NCBI GenBank assembly: GCA_036365145.1
Contig: JAEOAD010002327.1
Location: 248,001 to 312,000 of the forward strand
DNA: 64,000 bases
Source of the DNA: Orientallactaga sibirica
Lineage: Eukaryota; Chordata; Mammalia; Rodentia; Dipodidae
Direction: 5' to 3'
Below the pieces are notes generated by a model. It was given only the letters and a program-made list of their open reading frames with translations. It searched no databases and was not told the DNA's origin. The position numbers were made by a program, and so were the translations under genes. Each line of letters starts with the position of its first letter. Position 1 is the stretch's first letter. Below are positions 1 through 10,321 of this stretch, in pieces.

Positions 1-360
1 AGTGCAGCAAGATCAAACGTTCCTAGTTTGTGTAATCTAACAAGATGTAGAATTTAGTAGATTAACCACATTTCTAACGTAGTTTGTTTAGAAAACAAAC
101 ACCTTCATTGTCAAACGCAGTACTGTGTGAAATAAGGCTGTTCTTTTGCGCAAATGAGTTGCTTTCTTACGAAGAGACATCAGTGCAACAAGATCAAACT
201 TTCCTAGTTTATATAATCTAACAAGATGTACAATTTAGTAGATTAACCACATTTCTAACGTAGTTTCTTTAGAAAACAAACGCCTTCATTACTGAACACA
301 GTACTGTGTGAAATAAGGCTGTTCTGTTCCCGAAATGAGTTGCTTTCTTAGGAAGAGTCT
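1..360. repeat. 10-monomer-register duplication, copy 1
   Basis: Two monomers sharing TCAAACGTTCC, TGTAGAATTTAG, a TGCGCAAATGAG segment, and then the rare TTTATATAATC, matching 1809-2168 at an offset of 1808 bases (10 x 181 minus 2). Confidence 0.65.
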
Positions 361-1808
361 TCAGTGCAGCAAGATCAAACTTTCCTAGTTTGTGTAATCT
401 AACAAGTTGTACAATTTAGTAGATTAACCACATTTCTAACGTAGTTTGTTTAGAAAACAAACACCTTCATTGCAGAATCCAGTACTGTGTGAAATAAGCT
501 AGTTCTGTTCTACAAATGAGTTGCTTTTTTACGAAGAGTCTTCAGTGCAGCAAGATCAAACTTTCCTAGTTTGTGTAAACTAACAAATGTACAACTTAGT
601 AGATTAAACACATTTCTAACGTAGTTTGTTTAGAAAACAAACGCCTTCATTGCCGAACACAGTACAGTGTGAAATAAGGCTATTCTGTTACCGAAATCAG
701 TTGCTTTCTTGAGAAGAGTCTTCAGGGCAGCAAGATCAAACTTTCCTAGTTTTGTAATCTAACAAGATGTACAACTTAATAGACTATCTTCATTTCTAAA
801 TTAGTTAGTTTAGAAAACAAACCCATTCATTGCCGAACACAGTACTGTGTGAAATTAGGCTGTTCTGTTCCCCAAATGAGTTGCTTTCTTACGAAGACTC
901 TTCAGTGCAGCAAGATCAAACTTTCCTAGTTTGTGTAATCTAACAGGATGTACAACTTAGTAGATTAACCACTTTTCTAACTTAGGTTGTTTAGAATACA
1001 AACGCCTTCATTGCCGAACACAGTACTGTGTGAAATAAGCCTGTTCTGATCCCCAAATGAGTTGCTTTCTTAGGAAGAGTCTTCAGTGCAGCAAGATCAA
1101 ACTTTCCTAGTTTGTGTAATCTAAAAAGATGTAGAATTTCGTAGATTAACCACATTTCTAACGTAGTTTGTTTACAAAACAAACGCCTTCATTACCGAAC
1201 ACAGAACTGTGTGAAATAAGGCTGTTCTGTTCCCCAAATGAGTTCCTTTCTTACGAAGAGTCTTCATTGTAGCAAGATCAAACTTTCCTAATTTGTGTAA
1301 TCTAACAAGTTGTACAATTTGGTAGATTAACAACATTTCTAACGTAGTTTGTTTAGAAAACAAACACCTTCATTGCAGAATGCAGTACTGTGTGAAGTAA
1401 GCTAGTTCTGCTCTACAAATGAGTTGCTTTTTTACGAAGAGTCTTCAGTGCAGCAATATCAAACTTTCCTAGTTTGTGTTATCTAACAAGATGTACAACT
1501 TAGTAGATTAACCACATTTCTAACGTAGTTTGTTTAGAAAACAAACCCCTTCATTGCGGAACACAGTGTTGTGTGAAATAAGGCTGTTCTGTTCCCCAAA
1601 TGAGTTGCTTTCTTAAGAAGACTCTTCAGTGCAGCAAGATCAAACTTTCCTAATTTGTGTAATCAAACAAGTTGTGCAATGTAGTAGATTAACCACATTT
1701 CTAACGTAGTTTGTTTAGAAAACAAACACCTTCATTGCAGAATGCAGTACTGTGTGAAGTAAGCTAGTACTGATCCCCAAATGAGTTGCTTTCTTACGAA
1801 GAGTCATC

Positions 1809-2168
1809 AGTGCAGCAAGATCAAACGTTCCTAGTTTGTGTAATCTAACAAGATGTAGAATTTAGTAGATTAACCACATTTCTAACGTAGTTTGTTTAGA
1901 AAACAAACACCTTCATTGTACAATGCAGTACTGTGTGAAATAAGGCTGTTCTACTGCGCAAATGAGTTGCTTTCTTACGAAGAGTCTTCAGCGCAGCAAG
2001 ATCAAACGTTCCTAGTTTATATAATCTAACAAGATGTACAAGTTAGTAGATTAACCACATTTCTAACGTAGTTTTTTAGAAAACAAACACCTTCAATGCC
2101 AAACACAGTACTGTGTGAAATAAGGCTGTTCTATTCCCGAAATCAGTTGCTTGCTTGAGAAGAGTCTT
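1809..2168. repeat. 10-monomer-register duplication, copy 2
   Basis: Partner of 1-360. It shares the rare TTTATATAATC in its second monomer and the GAGTCATCAG junction type. The two copies differ at several single bases. Confidence 0.65.
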
Positions 2169-2460
2169 CAGGGCAGCAAGTTCAAACTTTCCTAGTTTTT
2201 GTCATCTAACAAGATATACAACTTAATAGACTACCTTCATTTCTAAAGTAGTCTGTTTAGAAAACAAACCCAGTCATTGTCGAACACAGTACTGTGTGAA
2301 ATAAGGCTGTTCTGTTCCCCAAATGAGTTCCTTTCTTACGAACACTCTTCAGTGTAGCAAGATCAAACTTTCCTAGTTTGTGTAATCTAACAAAATGTAC
2401 AACTTAGTAGATTAACTACATTTCTAACGTAGGTTGTTTAGAAAACAAACGCCTTAATTG
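2040..2460. repeat. 14-monomer-register duplication, copy 1
   Basis: Shares the short GTAGTTTTTTAG, CAATGCCAAACACAG, CAAGTTCAAAC, CCCAGTCATTGTCG, GTGTAGCAAG and TTAACTACATT variants, in that order, with 4570-4990. The CAGTCATTGT marker is at 2271 and 4801, 2530 bases apart (14 x 181 minus 4). Confidence 0.8.
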
Positions 2461-3040
2461 CCGAACACAGTACTGTGTGAATTAAGGCTGTTCTGTTCCC
2501 CAAATGAGTTCCTTTCTTACGAAGACTCTTCAGTGCAGAAGATCAAACTTTCCCAGTTTGTGTAATCTAACAAGATGTACAACTTAGTAGATTAACCACA
2601 TTTCTAACGTAGTTTGTTTAGAAAACATACGCCTTCATTGCCGAACACAGTACTGTGTGAAATAAGGCTGTTCTGTTCCCGAAATCAGTTGCTTTCTTGA
2701 GAAGAGTCTTCACGGCAGCAAGATCAAACTTTCCTAGTTTTTGTAATCTAACAAGATGTATAACTGAATAGACTACCTTCATTTCTAAAGTGGTGTGTTT
2801 AGAAAACAAACCCATTCATTGCCGAACACAGTACTGTGTGAAATAAGGCTATTCTGTTCTCCAAATGAGTTGCTTTCTTATGAAGAGTCTTCAGTGCAGC
2901 AAAATAAAACTTTCCTAGTTTGTGTAATCTAACAAGATGTACAACTTAGTAGATTAACCACATTTCTAACGTAGTTTGTATAGAAAACAAACGCTTTCAT
3001 TGCCAAACACAGTACTGTGTGAAATAAGGCTGTTCTGTTC

Positions 3041-3183
3041 CGGAAATCAGTTGCTTTCTTGAGAAGAGTCTTCAGGGCAGCAAGATCAAACTTTCCTAGT
3101 TTTTGTAATCAAACAAGATGTATAACTTAATAGACTACCTTCATTTCTAAAGTAGTTTGTTTAGAAAACAAACCCATTCATTG
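3041..3183. repeat. B-class segment (example)
   Basis: A diverged variant marked by a linked set of changes: GAAATCAG for AAATGAG, TTGAGAAGAG for TTACGAAGAG, CAGGGCAG for CAGTGCAG, TTTTTGTAATC for TTTGTGTAATC, AATAGACTACCTTC for AGTAGATTAACCAC, CTAAAGTAG for CTAACGTAG, and ACCCATTCATT for ACGCCTTCATT. Further copies lie near 0.7, 2.2, 2.7, 3.4, 4.7, 6.1, 7.2, 9.9, 13.0, 24.8, 25.5, 26.9, 29.5, 30.2, 30.9, 33.8, 34.9, 36.2, 37.1, 39.1, 39.6, 41.2, 42.1, 43.0, 44.5, 45.4, 46.7, 47.0, 49.2, 50.7, 51.6, 52.8, 54.3, 55.2, 56.5, 56.8, 59.0 and 62.8 kb. The next monomer usually has GACTCTTC. Few occur between 10 and 19 kb. Confidence 0.85.
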
Positions 3184-3267
3184 CCGAACACAGTACTGTG
3201 TGAAATAAGGCTGTTCTGTTCCCCAAATGAGTTGCTTTCTTACGAAGAGTCTTCAGTGCAGCAAGAT

Positions 3268-3284
3268 CAAACTTTCCTAGTTTG
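3268..3284. repeat. Inverted repeat CAAACT-5-AGTTTG
   Basis: Perfect 6-bp arms CAAACT and AGTTTG flank a TTCCT spacer, at monomer positions 14-30. It recurs in most A-class monomers. In B-class monomers the right arm is followed by TTTTGTAATC (AGTTTT replaces AGTTTG), which weakens the outer pair. Many monomers have CAAACG in the left arm, which breaks the inner pair. Confidence 0.8.
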
Positions 3285-3324
3285 TGTAATCTAACAAGAT
3301 GTACAACTTAGTAGATTAACCACA

Positions 3325-3348
3325 TTTCTAACGTAGTTTGTTTAGAAA
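3325..3348. repeat. Inverted repeat TTTCTAA-10-TTAGAAA
   Basis: Perfect 7-bp arms TTTCTAA (3325-3331) and TTAGAAA (3342-3348) enclose 10 bases. The right arm overlaps the GTTTGTTT/AAACAAAC hairpin, so a single strand could form one or the other but not both. Confidence 0.6.
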
Positions 3349-3354
3349 ACAAAC
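3336..3354. repeat. Inverted repeat GTTTGTTT-AGA-AAACAAAC
   Basis: Perfect 8-bp arms around a three-base AGA spacer, at monomer positions 82-100. It is kept in both the A and B classes although the bases on either side differ (AACGTAG versus AAAGTAG, and CGCC or CACC versus CCCATT). Recurrent variants are GGTTGTTT, GTTTCTTT and GTTCGTTT in the left arm. Confidence 0.85.
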
Positions 3355-3368
3355 ACCTTCATTGCCGA

Positions 3369-3382
3369 ACACAGTACTGTGT
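3369..3382. repeat. Perfect 14-bp palindrome ACACAGTACTGTGT
   Basis: The sequence equals its own reverse complement over 14 bases, with AGTACT at the centre, at monomer positions 115-128. It is intact in very many A- and B-class monomers. The ACGCAG class has one mismatched pair, and the ATGCAG class has two, leaving an 8-bp core. I see no match to a protein-binding motif I would defend. Confidence 0.9.
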
Positions 3383-3424
3383 GAAATAAGGCTGTTGTGT
3401 TCCCGAAATCAGTTGCTTTCTTGA

Positions 3425-3435
3425 GAAGAGTCTTC
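3425..3435. repeat. Inverted repeat GAAGA-G-TCTTC
   Basis: Perfect 5-bp arms with a single central base, at monomer positions 171-181. The central base is G in most monomers and C (GAAGACTCTTC) in those that directly follow a B-class segment, so both symmetry and arms survive the class change. Confidence 0.75.
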
Positions 3436-4088
3436 AGGGCAGCAAGATCAAACTTTCCTAGTTTTTGTAATCTAACAAGATGTACAACTTAATAGAATAC
3501 CTTCATTTCTAAAGTAGTTTATTTAGAAAACAAACACCTTCATTGCCGAACACAGTACTATGTGAAATAAAGCTATTCTGTTCTTCAATTTAGTTGCTTT
3601 CTTACGAAGAATCTTCAGTGCAGCAAGATCAAACTTTCCTAGTTTGTGTAATCTAACAAAGTGTAGAATTTAATAGATTAACCACATTTCTAATGTAGTT
3701 TGTTTAGAAAACAAACACCTTCATTGCCGAACGCAGTACTGTGTGAAATAAGGCTGTTCTGTTGCGCAAATGAGTTGCTTTCTTACGAAGAGTCTTCAGT
3801 GCAGCAAGATTAAACTTTCCTAGTTTGTATAATCTAACAGGATATACAACGTAGTAGATTAACCACATTTCTAACGTAGTTTGTTTAGAAAACAAACGCC
3901 TTCATTGCCGAACACAGTACTGTGTGAAATAAGGCTGTTCTGTTCCCCAAATGAGTTCCTTTCTTACGAAGAGTCTTCAGTGCAGCAAGATCAAACTTTC
4001 CTAGTTTGTGTAATGTAACAAGATGTACAACTTAGTAGATTAACCACATTGTTAACGTAGTTTGTTAGAAAACAAACACCTTCATTGC

Positions 4089-4130
4089 AGAATGCAGTAC
4101 TGTGTGAAGTAAGCTAGTTCTGTTCTACAA
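4089..4130. repeat. C-class segment (example)
   Basis: Marked by AGAATGCAGTACTGTG, GAAGTAAGCTAGTTCTG and TTCTACAAATGAG in place of the ACACAG, GAAATAAGGCTG and TTCCCCAAATG forms. It usually follows an ACACCTTCATTGC flank. Two pairs of the 14-bp palindrome are lost. Other examples are near 0.5, 1.4, 5.2, 8.3, 11.2, 11.7, 14.4, 24.5, 31.8, 40.3, 44.3, 46.4 and 56.2 kb. Confidence 0.75.
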
Positions 4131-4569
4131 ATGAGTTGCTTTCTTACGAAGAGTCTTCAGTGCAGCAAGATCAAAATTTCCTAGTTTGTGTAATCTACCA
4201 AGATGTAGAATTTTGTAGATTAACCACATTTCTAATGTAGTTTGTTTAGAAAACAAACCCATTCATTGCCGAACTCAGTACTGTGTGAAATAAGGCTGTT
4301 CTGTTCCCCAAATGAGTTGCTTTCTTACGAAGACTTTTCAGTGCAGCAATATCAAACGTTCCTAGTTTCTGTAATCTAACAAGATATACAATTTAGTAGA
4401 TTAACCACATTTCTAACGAAGTTTGTTTAGAAAACAAACACCTTCATTGCAAAACACAGTACTGTGTGAAATAAGCCTGTTCTGATCCCCAAATGAGTTG
4501 CTTTCTTACGAAGAGTCTTCAATGCAGCAAGATGAAACTTTCCTAGTTTGTGTAATCTAACAAGATGTA

Positions 4570-4990
4570 CACTTAGTAGAGTAACAACATTTCTAACGTA
4601 GTTTTTTAGAAAACAAACACCTTCAATGCCAAACACAGTACTGTGTGAAATAAGGCTGTTCTGTACCCGAAATCAGTTGCTTTCTTGAGAAGAGTCTTCA
4701 GGGCAGCAAGTTCAAACTTTCCTAGTTTTTGTAATCTAACAAGAGGTACAACTTAATAGACTACCTTCATTTCTAAAGTAGTTTGTTCAGAAAACAAACC
4801 CAGTCATTGTCGAACACAGTACTGTGTGAAATAAGGCTGTTCTGTTCCCCAAATGAGTTCCTTTCTTACGAAGACTCTTCAGTGTAGCAAGATCAAACTT
4901 TCCTAGTTTGTGTAATCTAACAAGATGTACAACTTAGTAGATTAACTACATTTCTAACGTAGGTTGTTTAGAAAACAAACGCCTTCATTG
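4570..4990. repeat. 14-monomer-register duplication, copy 2
   Basis: Partner of 2040-2460, with the same ordered set of rare variants and a B-class segment in the middle. Confidence 0.8.
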
Positions 4991-5010
4991 GCGAACACAG
5001 TACTGTGTGA

Positions 5011-5046
5011 AATAAGCCTGTTCTGATCCCCAAATGAGTTGCTTTC
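5011..5046. repeat. D-class segment (example)
   Basis: Marked by AAATAAGCCTGTTCTGATCC where most monomers have AAATAAGGCTGTTCTGTTCC, and often preceded by TAGGTTGTTTAG in the same unit (here near 4960). Many copies occur throughout, for example near 1.0, 7.5, 9.5, 10.3, 12.6, 13.3, 31.4, 34.5, 40.1, 41.6, 53.2 and 59.3 kb. Confidence 0.7.
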
Positions 5047-7009
5047 TTACGAAGAGTCTTCAGTGCAGCAAGATCAAACTTTACTAGTTTGTGTAATCTA
5101 ACAAGATGTACAATTTTGTAGATTAACCACATTTCTAACGTAGTTTGTTTAGAAAACAAACACCTTCATTGCAGAATGCAGTACTGTGTGAAGTAAGCTA
5201 GTTCTGTTCTACAAATGAGTTGCTTTCTTACGAAGAGTCTTCAGTGCAGCAACATCAAACTTTCCTATTTTGTGTAATCTAACAAGATGTACAACTTAGT
5301 AGATTAACCACATTTCTAACGAAGGTTTTTTAGAAAACAAACAGCTTCATTGCCGAACACAGTACTGTGTGAAATAAGCCTGTTCTGATCCCAAACGAGT
5401 TGCTTTCTTACGAAGTGTCTTCAGTGCAGCAAGATCAAACTTTTCTAGTTTGTGTAATCTAAATAGGTGTGGAATTTAGAAGATTAACCACATTTCTAAT
5501 GTAGTTTGTTTAGAAAACAAACCCATTCATTGCCGAATTCAGTACTGTGTGAAATAAGGCTGTTCTGTTCCCCAAATGAGTTGCTTTCTTACGAAGACTC
5601 TTCAGTGCAGCAAGGTCAAACTTTCCTAGTTTGTGTAATCTAACAAGATGTACAACTTAGTAGATTAACCACATTTATCACGTAGTTGGTTTAGAAAACA
5701 AACACCTTCATTGCCGAACACAGTACTATGTGAAATAAGGCTATTCTGTTCTCCAAATGAGTTGCTTTCTTACGAAGAGTCTTCAGTACAGCAAGATCAA
5801 ACTTTCCTAGTTTGTGTAATCTAACAAGATGTACAAGTGAGTAGATTAACCACATTTCTAACGTAGTTTCTTTAGAAAACAAACGCCTTCATTGCCGAAC
5901 ACAGTACTGTGTGAAATAAGGCTATTCTGTCCTCCAAATGAGTTGCTTTCTTACGAAGAGTCTTCAGTGCAGCAAGATCAAACTTTCCTAGTTTGTGTAA
6001 TCTAACAAGATGTACAATTTAGTAGATTAACCACATTTCTAACGTAGTTTGTTTAGAAAACAAACCCCTTCATTGCCGAACACAATACTGTGTGAAATAA
6101 GGCTGTTCTTTTCCCGAAAACAGTCCCTTTCTTGAGAACAGTCTTCAGGGCAGCAAGATCAAACTTTCCTAGTTTTTTTAATCTAACAAGATGTACAACT
6201 TAATAGACAACCTTCATTTCTAAAGTAGTTTGTTTAGAAAACAATCCCATTCATTGCCGAACACAGTACTGTGTGAAATAAGGCTGTTCTGTTCCCAAAT
6301 TAGGTGCTTTCTTACGAAGAGTCTTCAGTGCAGCAAGATCAAACTTTCCTAGTTTGTGTAATCTAACAAGATGGACAATTTAGTAGATTAACCACATTTC
6401 TAACGTAGTTTGTTTAGAAAACAAACCCCTTCATTGCCGAACACAGTACTGTCTGAAATAAGCCTGTTCTGATCCCCAAATGAGTTGCTTTCTTACGAAG
6501 AGTCATCAGTGCAGCAAGATCAAACTTTCCTAGTTTAGGTAATCTAACAAGATGTAGAATTTATTAGATTAACCACATTTCTAACGTAGTTTGTTTAGAA
6601 AAGAAACACCTTCATTGCGAACGCAGTACTGTGTGAAATAAGGCTGTTCTGTTGCGCAAATGAGTTGCTTTCTTACGAAGAGTCTTCACTGCAGCAAGAT
6701 CAAACTTTCCTAGTTTGTATAATCTAACAAGATATACAATTTAGTAGATTAACCACATTTCTAACGTAGTTTGTTTAGAAAACAAACGCCTTCATTACCG
6801 AACACAGTACTGTTTGAAATAAGCTTGTTCTGATCCCCAAATGGGTTGCTTTCTTACGTAGAGTCTTCAGTGCAGCAAGATCAAACGTTCCTAGATTGTG
6901 TAATCTAAGAAGGTGTACAATTTAGTAGATTCAGCACATTTCTAACGTAGTTTGTTTAGAAAACAAACACCTTCATTGCCGAACACAGTACTGTGTAAAA
7001 TAAGGCTGT

Positions 7010-7600
7010 TCTGTTCCCCAAATGAGTTGCTTTCTTCCGAAGCGTCTTCAGTGCAGCAAGATCAAGCTTTCCTAGTTTTGTAAACTAACAAGATGTACAA
7101 CTTAGTAGATTTACCACATTTCTAACGTAGTTTGTTTAGAAAAAAAATGCCTTCATTGCCGAACACAGTACTGTGTGAAATAAGGCTGTTCTTTTCCCGA
7201 AAACAGTTCCTTGCTTGAGAACAGTCTTCAGGGCAGCAAGATCAAACTTTCCTAGTTTTTGTAATCTAACAAGATATACAACTTAATAGACTATGTTCAT
7301 TTCTAAAGTAGTTTGTTCAGAAAACAAACCCATTCATTGCCGAACACAGTACTGTGTGAAATAAGGCTGTTCTGTTCCCCAAATGAGTTGCTTTCTTACG
7401 AAGTCTCTTCAGTGCAGCAAGAACCAACATTCCTAGTTTGTGTAATCTAACAAGATGTACAACTTAGTAGATTAACCACATTTCTAACGTAGGTTGTTTA
7501 GAAAATAAACGCCTTCATTGCCGAACACAGTACTGTGTGAAATAAGCCTGTTCTGATCCCCAAATGAGTTGCTTTCTTACGAAGAGTCATCAGTGCAGCA
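7010..7600. repeat. 15-monomer-register block, copy 1
   Basis: A run holding AAACAGTTCC-TTGCTTGAGAACAG, a B-class segment with ATATACAAC, and then GAAGTCTCTTC with CAAGAACCAAC. The AAACAGTTCC marker at 7201 recurs at 9916 (exactly 15 x 181 away) and at 12,990. Confidence 0.85.
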
Positions 7601-7609
7601 AGATCAAAC

Positions 7610-8120
7610 ATTCCTAGTTTGGGTAATCTAACAAGATGTAGAATTTAGTAGATTAAGCACATTTCTAACGTAGTTTGTTTAAAAAACAAACGCCTTCATT
7701 ACCGAACACAGTACTGTTTGAAATAAGCTTGTTCTGATACCCAAATGGGTTGCTTTCTTACGAAGAGTCTTCAGTGCAGCAAGATCAAACGTTCCTAGTT
7801 TGTGTAATCTAAGAAGATGTACAATTTAGTAGATTAAGCACATTTCTAACGTAGGTTGTTTAGAAAACAAACGCCTTCATTGCCGAACACAGTACTGTGT
7901 GAAATAAGCCTGTTCTGATCCCCAAATGAGTTGCTTTCTTACGAAGAGTCTTCAGTGCAGCAAGATCAAACTTTCCTAGTTTGTGTAATCTAACAAGATG
8001 TAGAATTTAGTAGATTAAGCACATTTCTAACGTAGTTTGTTTAGAAAACAAACGACTTCATTGCCGAACACAGGACTGTGTGAAATAAGGCTGTTCTGTT
8101 CCCCAAATGAGTTGCTTTCT
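7610..8120. repeat. 9-monomer-register duplication, copy 1
   Basis: Shares ACTGTTTGAAATAAGCTTG, CAAATGGGTTGC and CAGGACTGTGTG with 9240-9745. ACTGTTTGAAAT also occurs near 6811, 5 monomers upstream. The CAGGAC marker is at 8071 and 9699 (9 x 181 minus 1). Confidence 0.8.
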
Positions 8121-8149
8121 TACGAAGAGTCTTCAGTGCAGCAAGATCA

Positions 8150-8690
8150 AACTTTCCTAGTTTGTGTAATCAAACAAGATGTACAATTTAGTAGATTAAC
8201 CACATTTCTCACGTAGTTTGTTTAGGAAACAAACACCTTCTTTGACGAATACAGTACTGTGTGAAGTAAGCTAGTTCTGTTCTACAAATGAGTTGCTTTC
8301 TTACGAAGAGTCTTCAGTGCAGCAAGATCAATCTTTTATAGTTTGTGTAATCTTACAAGATGTACGATTTAGTAGATTAACCACATTTCTAACGTAGTTT
8401 GTTTAGAAAACAAACGCCTTCATTGCCGAACACAGTACTGTGTGAAATAAGGCTGTTCTGTTCCCGAAATCAGTTGGTTTCGTGAGAAGATTCTTCAGTG
8501 CAGCAAGATCAAACTTTCCTAGTTTTTGTAATCTAACAACATGTACAACTTAAGAGACTACCTTCATTTCTAAAGTAGTTTGTTTAGAAAACAAACCCAT
8601 TCATTGCCGAACACAGTACTGTGTGAAATAAGGCTGTTCTGTTCCCCAAATGATTTGCTTTCTTACGAAGACTCTTCAGTGCAGCAAGAT
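8150..8690. repeat. 12-monomer-register duplication, copy 1
   Basis: Shares TTTAGGAAACAAAC, CTTCTTTGACGAATACAG, GATCAATCTTT, TCGTGAGAAGATTC and CAACATGTACAAC with 10,322-10,845. The TTTAGGAA marker lies at 8221 and 10,393, exactly 12 x 181 apart. Confidence 0.85.
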
Positions 8691-9239
8691 CAAACTTTCC
8701 TAGTTCGTGTAATCTAACAAGATGCACAACTTAGCATATTAAGCACATTTCTTACGTAGTTTGTTTAGAAAACAAATGCCTTCATTGCCGAACACAGTAC
8801 TGTGTGAAATAAGCCTGTTCTGATCCCCAAATGAGTGGCTTTCTTACGAAGAGTCGTCAGTGCAGAAAGATCAAACTTTCTATGTTCGTATAATCTAACA
8901 AGATGTACAACTTAGTAGATTAACCACATTTCTTACGTAGTTTGTTTAGAAAACAAACGCCCTCATTTCCGAACACAGTACTGTGTAAATAAGCCTGTTC
9001 TGATCCCCAAATGAGTTGCTTTCTTACGAAGAGTCATCAGTGCAGCAAGATCAAACTTTCCTAGTTTGGGTAATCTAACAAGATGTAGAATGTAGTAGAT
9101 TAACCACATTACTAACGTAGTTTGTTCAGAAAACAAACACCTTCATTGCGAACGGAGTATTGTGTGAAATAAGGCTGTTCTGTTGCGCACATGAGTTGCT
9201 TTCTTACGAAGAGTCTTCAGTGCAGCAAGATCAAACTTT

Positions 9240-9745
9240 CCAAGTTTGTATAATCTAACAAGATGTAGAATTTCGTAGATTAAGCACATTTCTAACGTAG
9301 TTTGTTTAGAAAACAAACGCCTTCATTACCGAACACAGTACTGTTTGAAATAAGCTTGTTCTGATCCCCAAATGGGTTGCTTTCTTACGAAGAGTCTTCA
9401 GTGCAGCAAGATCAAACGTTCCTAGTTTGTGTAATCTAAGAAGATGTACAATTTAGTAGATTAAGCACATTTCTAACGTAGGTTGTTTAGAAAACAAACG
9501 CCTTCATTGCCGAACACAGTACTGTGTGAAATAAGCCTGTTCTGATCCCCAAATGAGTTGCTTTCTTACGAAGAGTCTTCAGTGCAGCAAGATCAAACTT
9601 TCCTAGTTTGTGTAATCTAACAAGATGTAGAATTTAGTAGATTAAGTTTATTTTCTAACGTAGTTTGTTTAGAAAACAAACGACTTCATTGCCGAACACA
9701 GGACTGTGTGAAATAAGGCTGTTCTGTTCCCTCAAATGAGTTGCT
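9240..9745. repeat. 9-monomer-register duplication, copy 2
   Basis: Partner of 7610-8120. It differs by an anomalous AGATTAAGTTTATTTTC stretch near 9,640 where the partner has the usual AGATTAAGCACATTTC. Confidence 0.8.
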
Positions 9746-10310
9746 TTCTTATTTAAGCATCTTCAGTGCAGCAAGATCAAACTTTCCTAGTTTTGTAATC
9801 TAACAAGATGTACAACTTAGTAGATTAACCACATTTCTAACGTAGTTTGTTTAGAAAACAAACGCCTTCATTGCCTAACACAGTACTGTGTGAAATAAGG
9901 CTGTTCTTTTCCCGAAAACAGTTCCTTGCTTGAGAACAGTCTTCAGGGCAGCAAGATCAAACTTTCCTAGTTTTTGTAATCTAACAAGATATACAACTTA
10001 ATAGACTATCTTCATTTCTAAAGTAGTTTGTTTAGAAAACAAACCCATTCATTGCCGAACCCAGTACTGTGTGAAATAAGGCTGTTCTGTTCCCCAAATG
10101 AGTTGCTTTCTTACGAAGTCTCTTCAGTGCAGCAAGAACCAACTTTCCTAGTTTTTTTAATCTAACAAGATGTACAACTTACTAGATTAACCACATTTCT
10201 AACGTAGGTTGTTTAGAAAACAAACGCCTTCATTGCCGAACACAGTACTGTGTGAAATAAGCCCGTTCTGATCCCCAAATGAGTTGCTTTCTTACGAAGA
10301 GTCTTCAGTG
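9725..10310. repeat. 15-monomer-register block, copy 2
   Basis: Second copy of the AAACAGTTCC / ATATACAAC / GAAGTCTCTTC / AAGAACCAAC run, offset 2715 bases from copy 1. The first 40 bases contain odd small indels (CCCTCAAATG and TTATTTAAGC) not seen in the other copies. Confidence 0.85.
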
Positions 10311-10321
10311 CAGCAAGGTCA

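Larger units (their letters stand above)
3255..3435. repeat. Representative near-consensus monomer (181 bp)
   Basis: This is a clean example of the common 'A' class, used here as coordinate reference. Order within the unit: AGTGCAGCAAGATC start, CAAACT/AGTTTG dyad, GTGTAATCTAACAAGATGTA, the TAGTAGATTAACCACATTTC segment, the GTTTGTTT/AAACAAAC dyad, ACCTTCATTGCCGAA, the 14-bp palindrome, GAAATAAGGCTGTT, then GAAGAGTCTTC. Its last 35 bases already carry the start of a B-class segment (CCCGAAATCAG and TTGAGAAGAG), so class boundaries do not coincide with this arbitrary phase. Confidence 0.9.

Noticed and set aside
2618..2815. 65-codon minus-strand frames with a true ATG in B-class monomers
   Set aside because: The ATG arises from the ACCCATTCATT variant of the B class and simply extends the same satellite frame by two codons. 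No promoter, codon bias or unit-to-unit constraint is evident.
3369..3382. Steroid-receptor-like or other transcription factor site at GAACA...TGTTCT
   Set aside because: GAACA and TGTTCT half-sites occur in the unit but with wrong spacing, and the palindrome itself does not match the AGAACA-3-TGTTCT form. A chance match is more likely.
3400..3436. CENP-B box
   Set aside because: The best candidate I found, on the minus strand in the common A-class form CTTCGTAAGAAAGCAA, matches TTCG and the following A but has none of the CGGG end. That is 5 of 9 essential positions, not enough.
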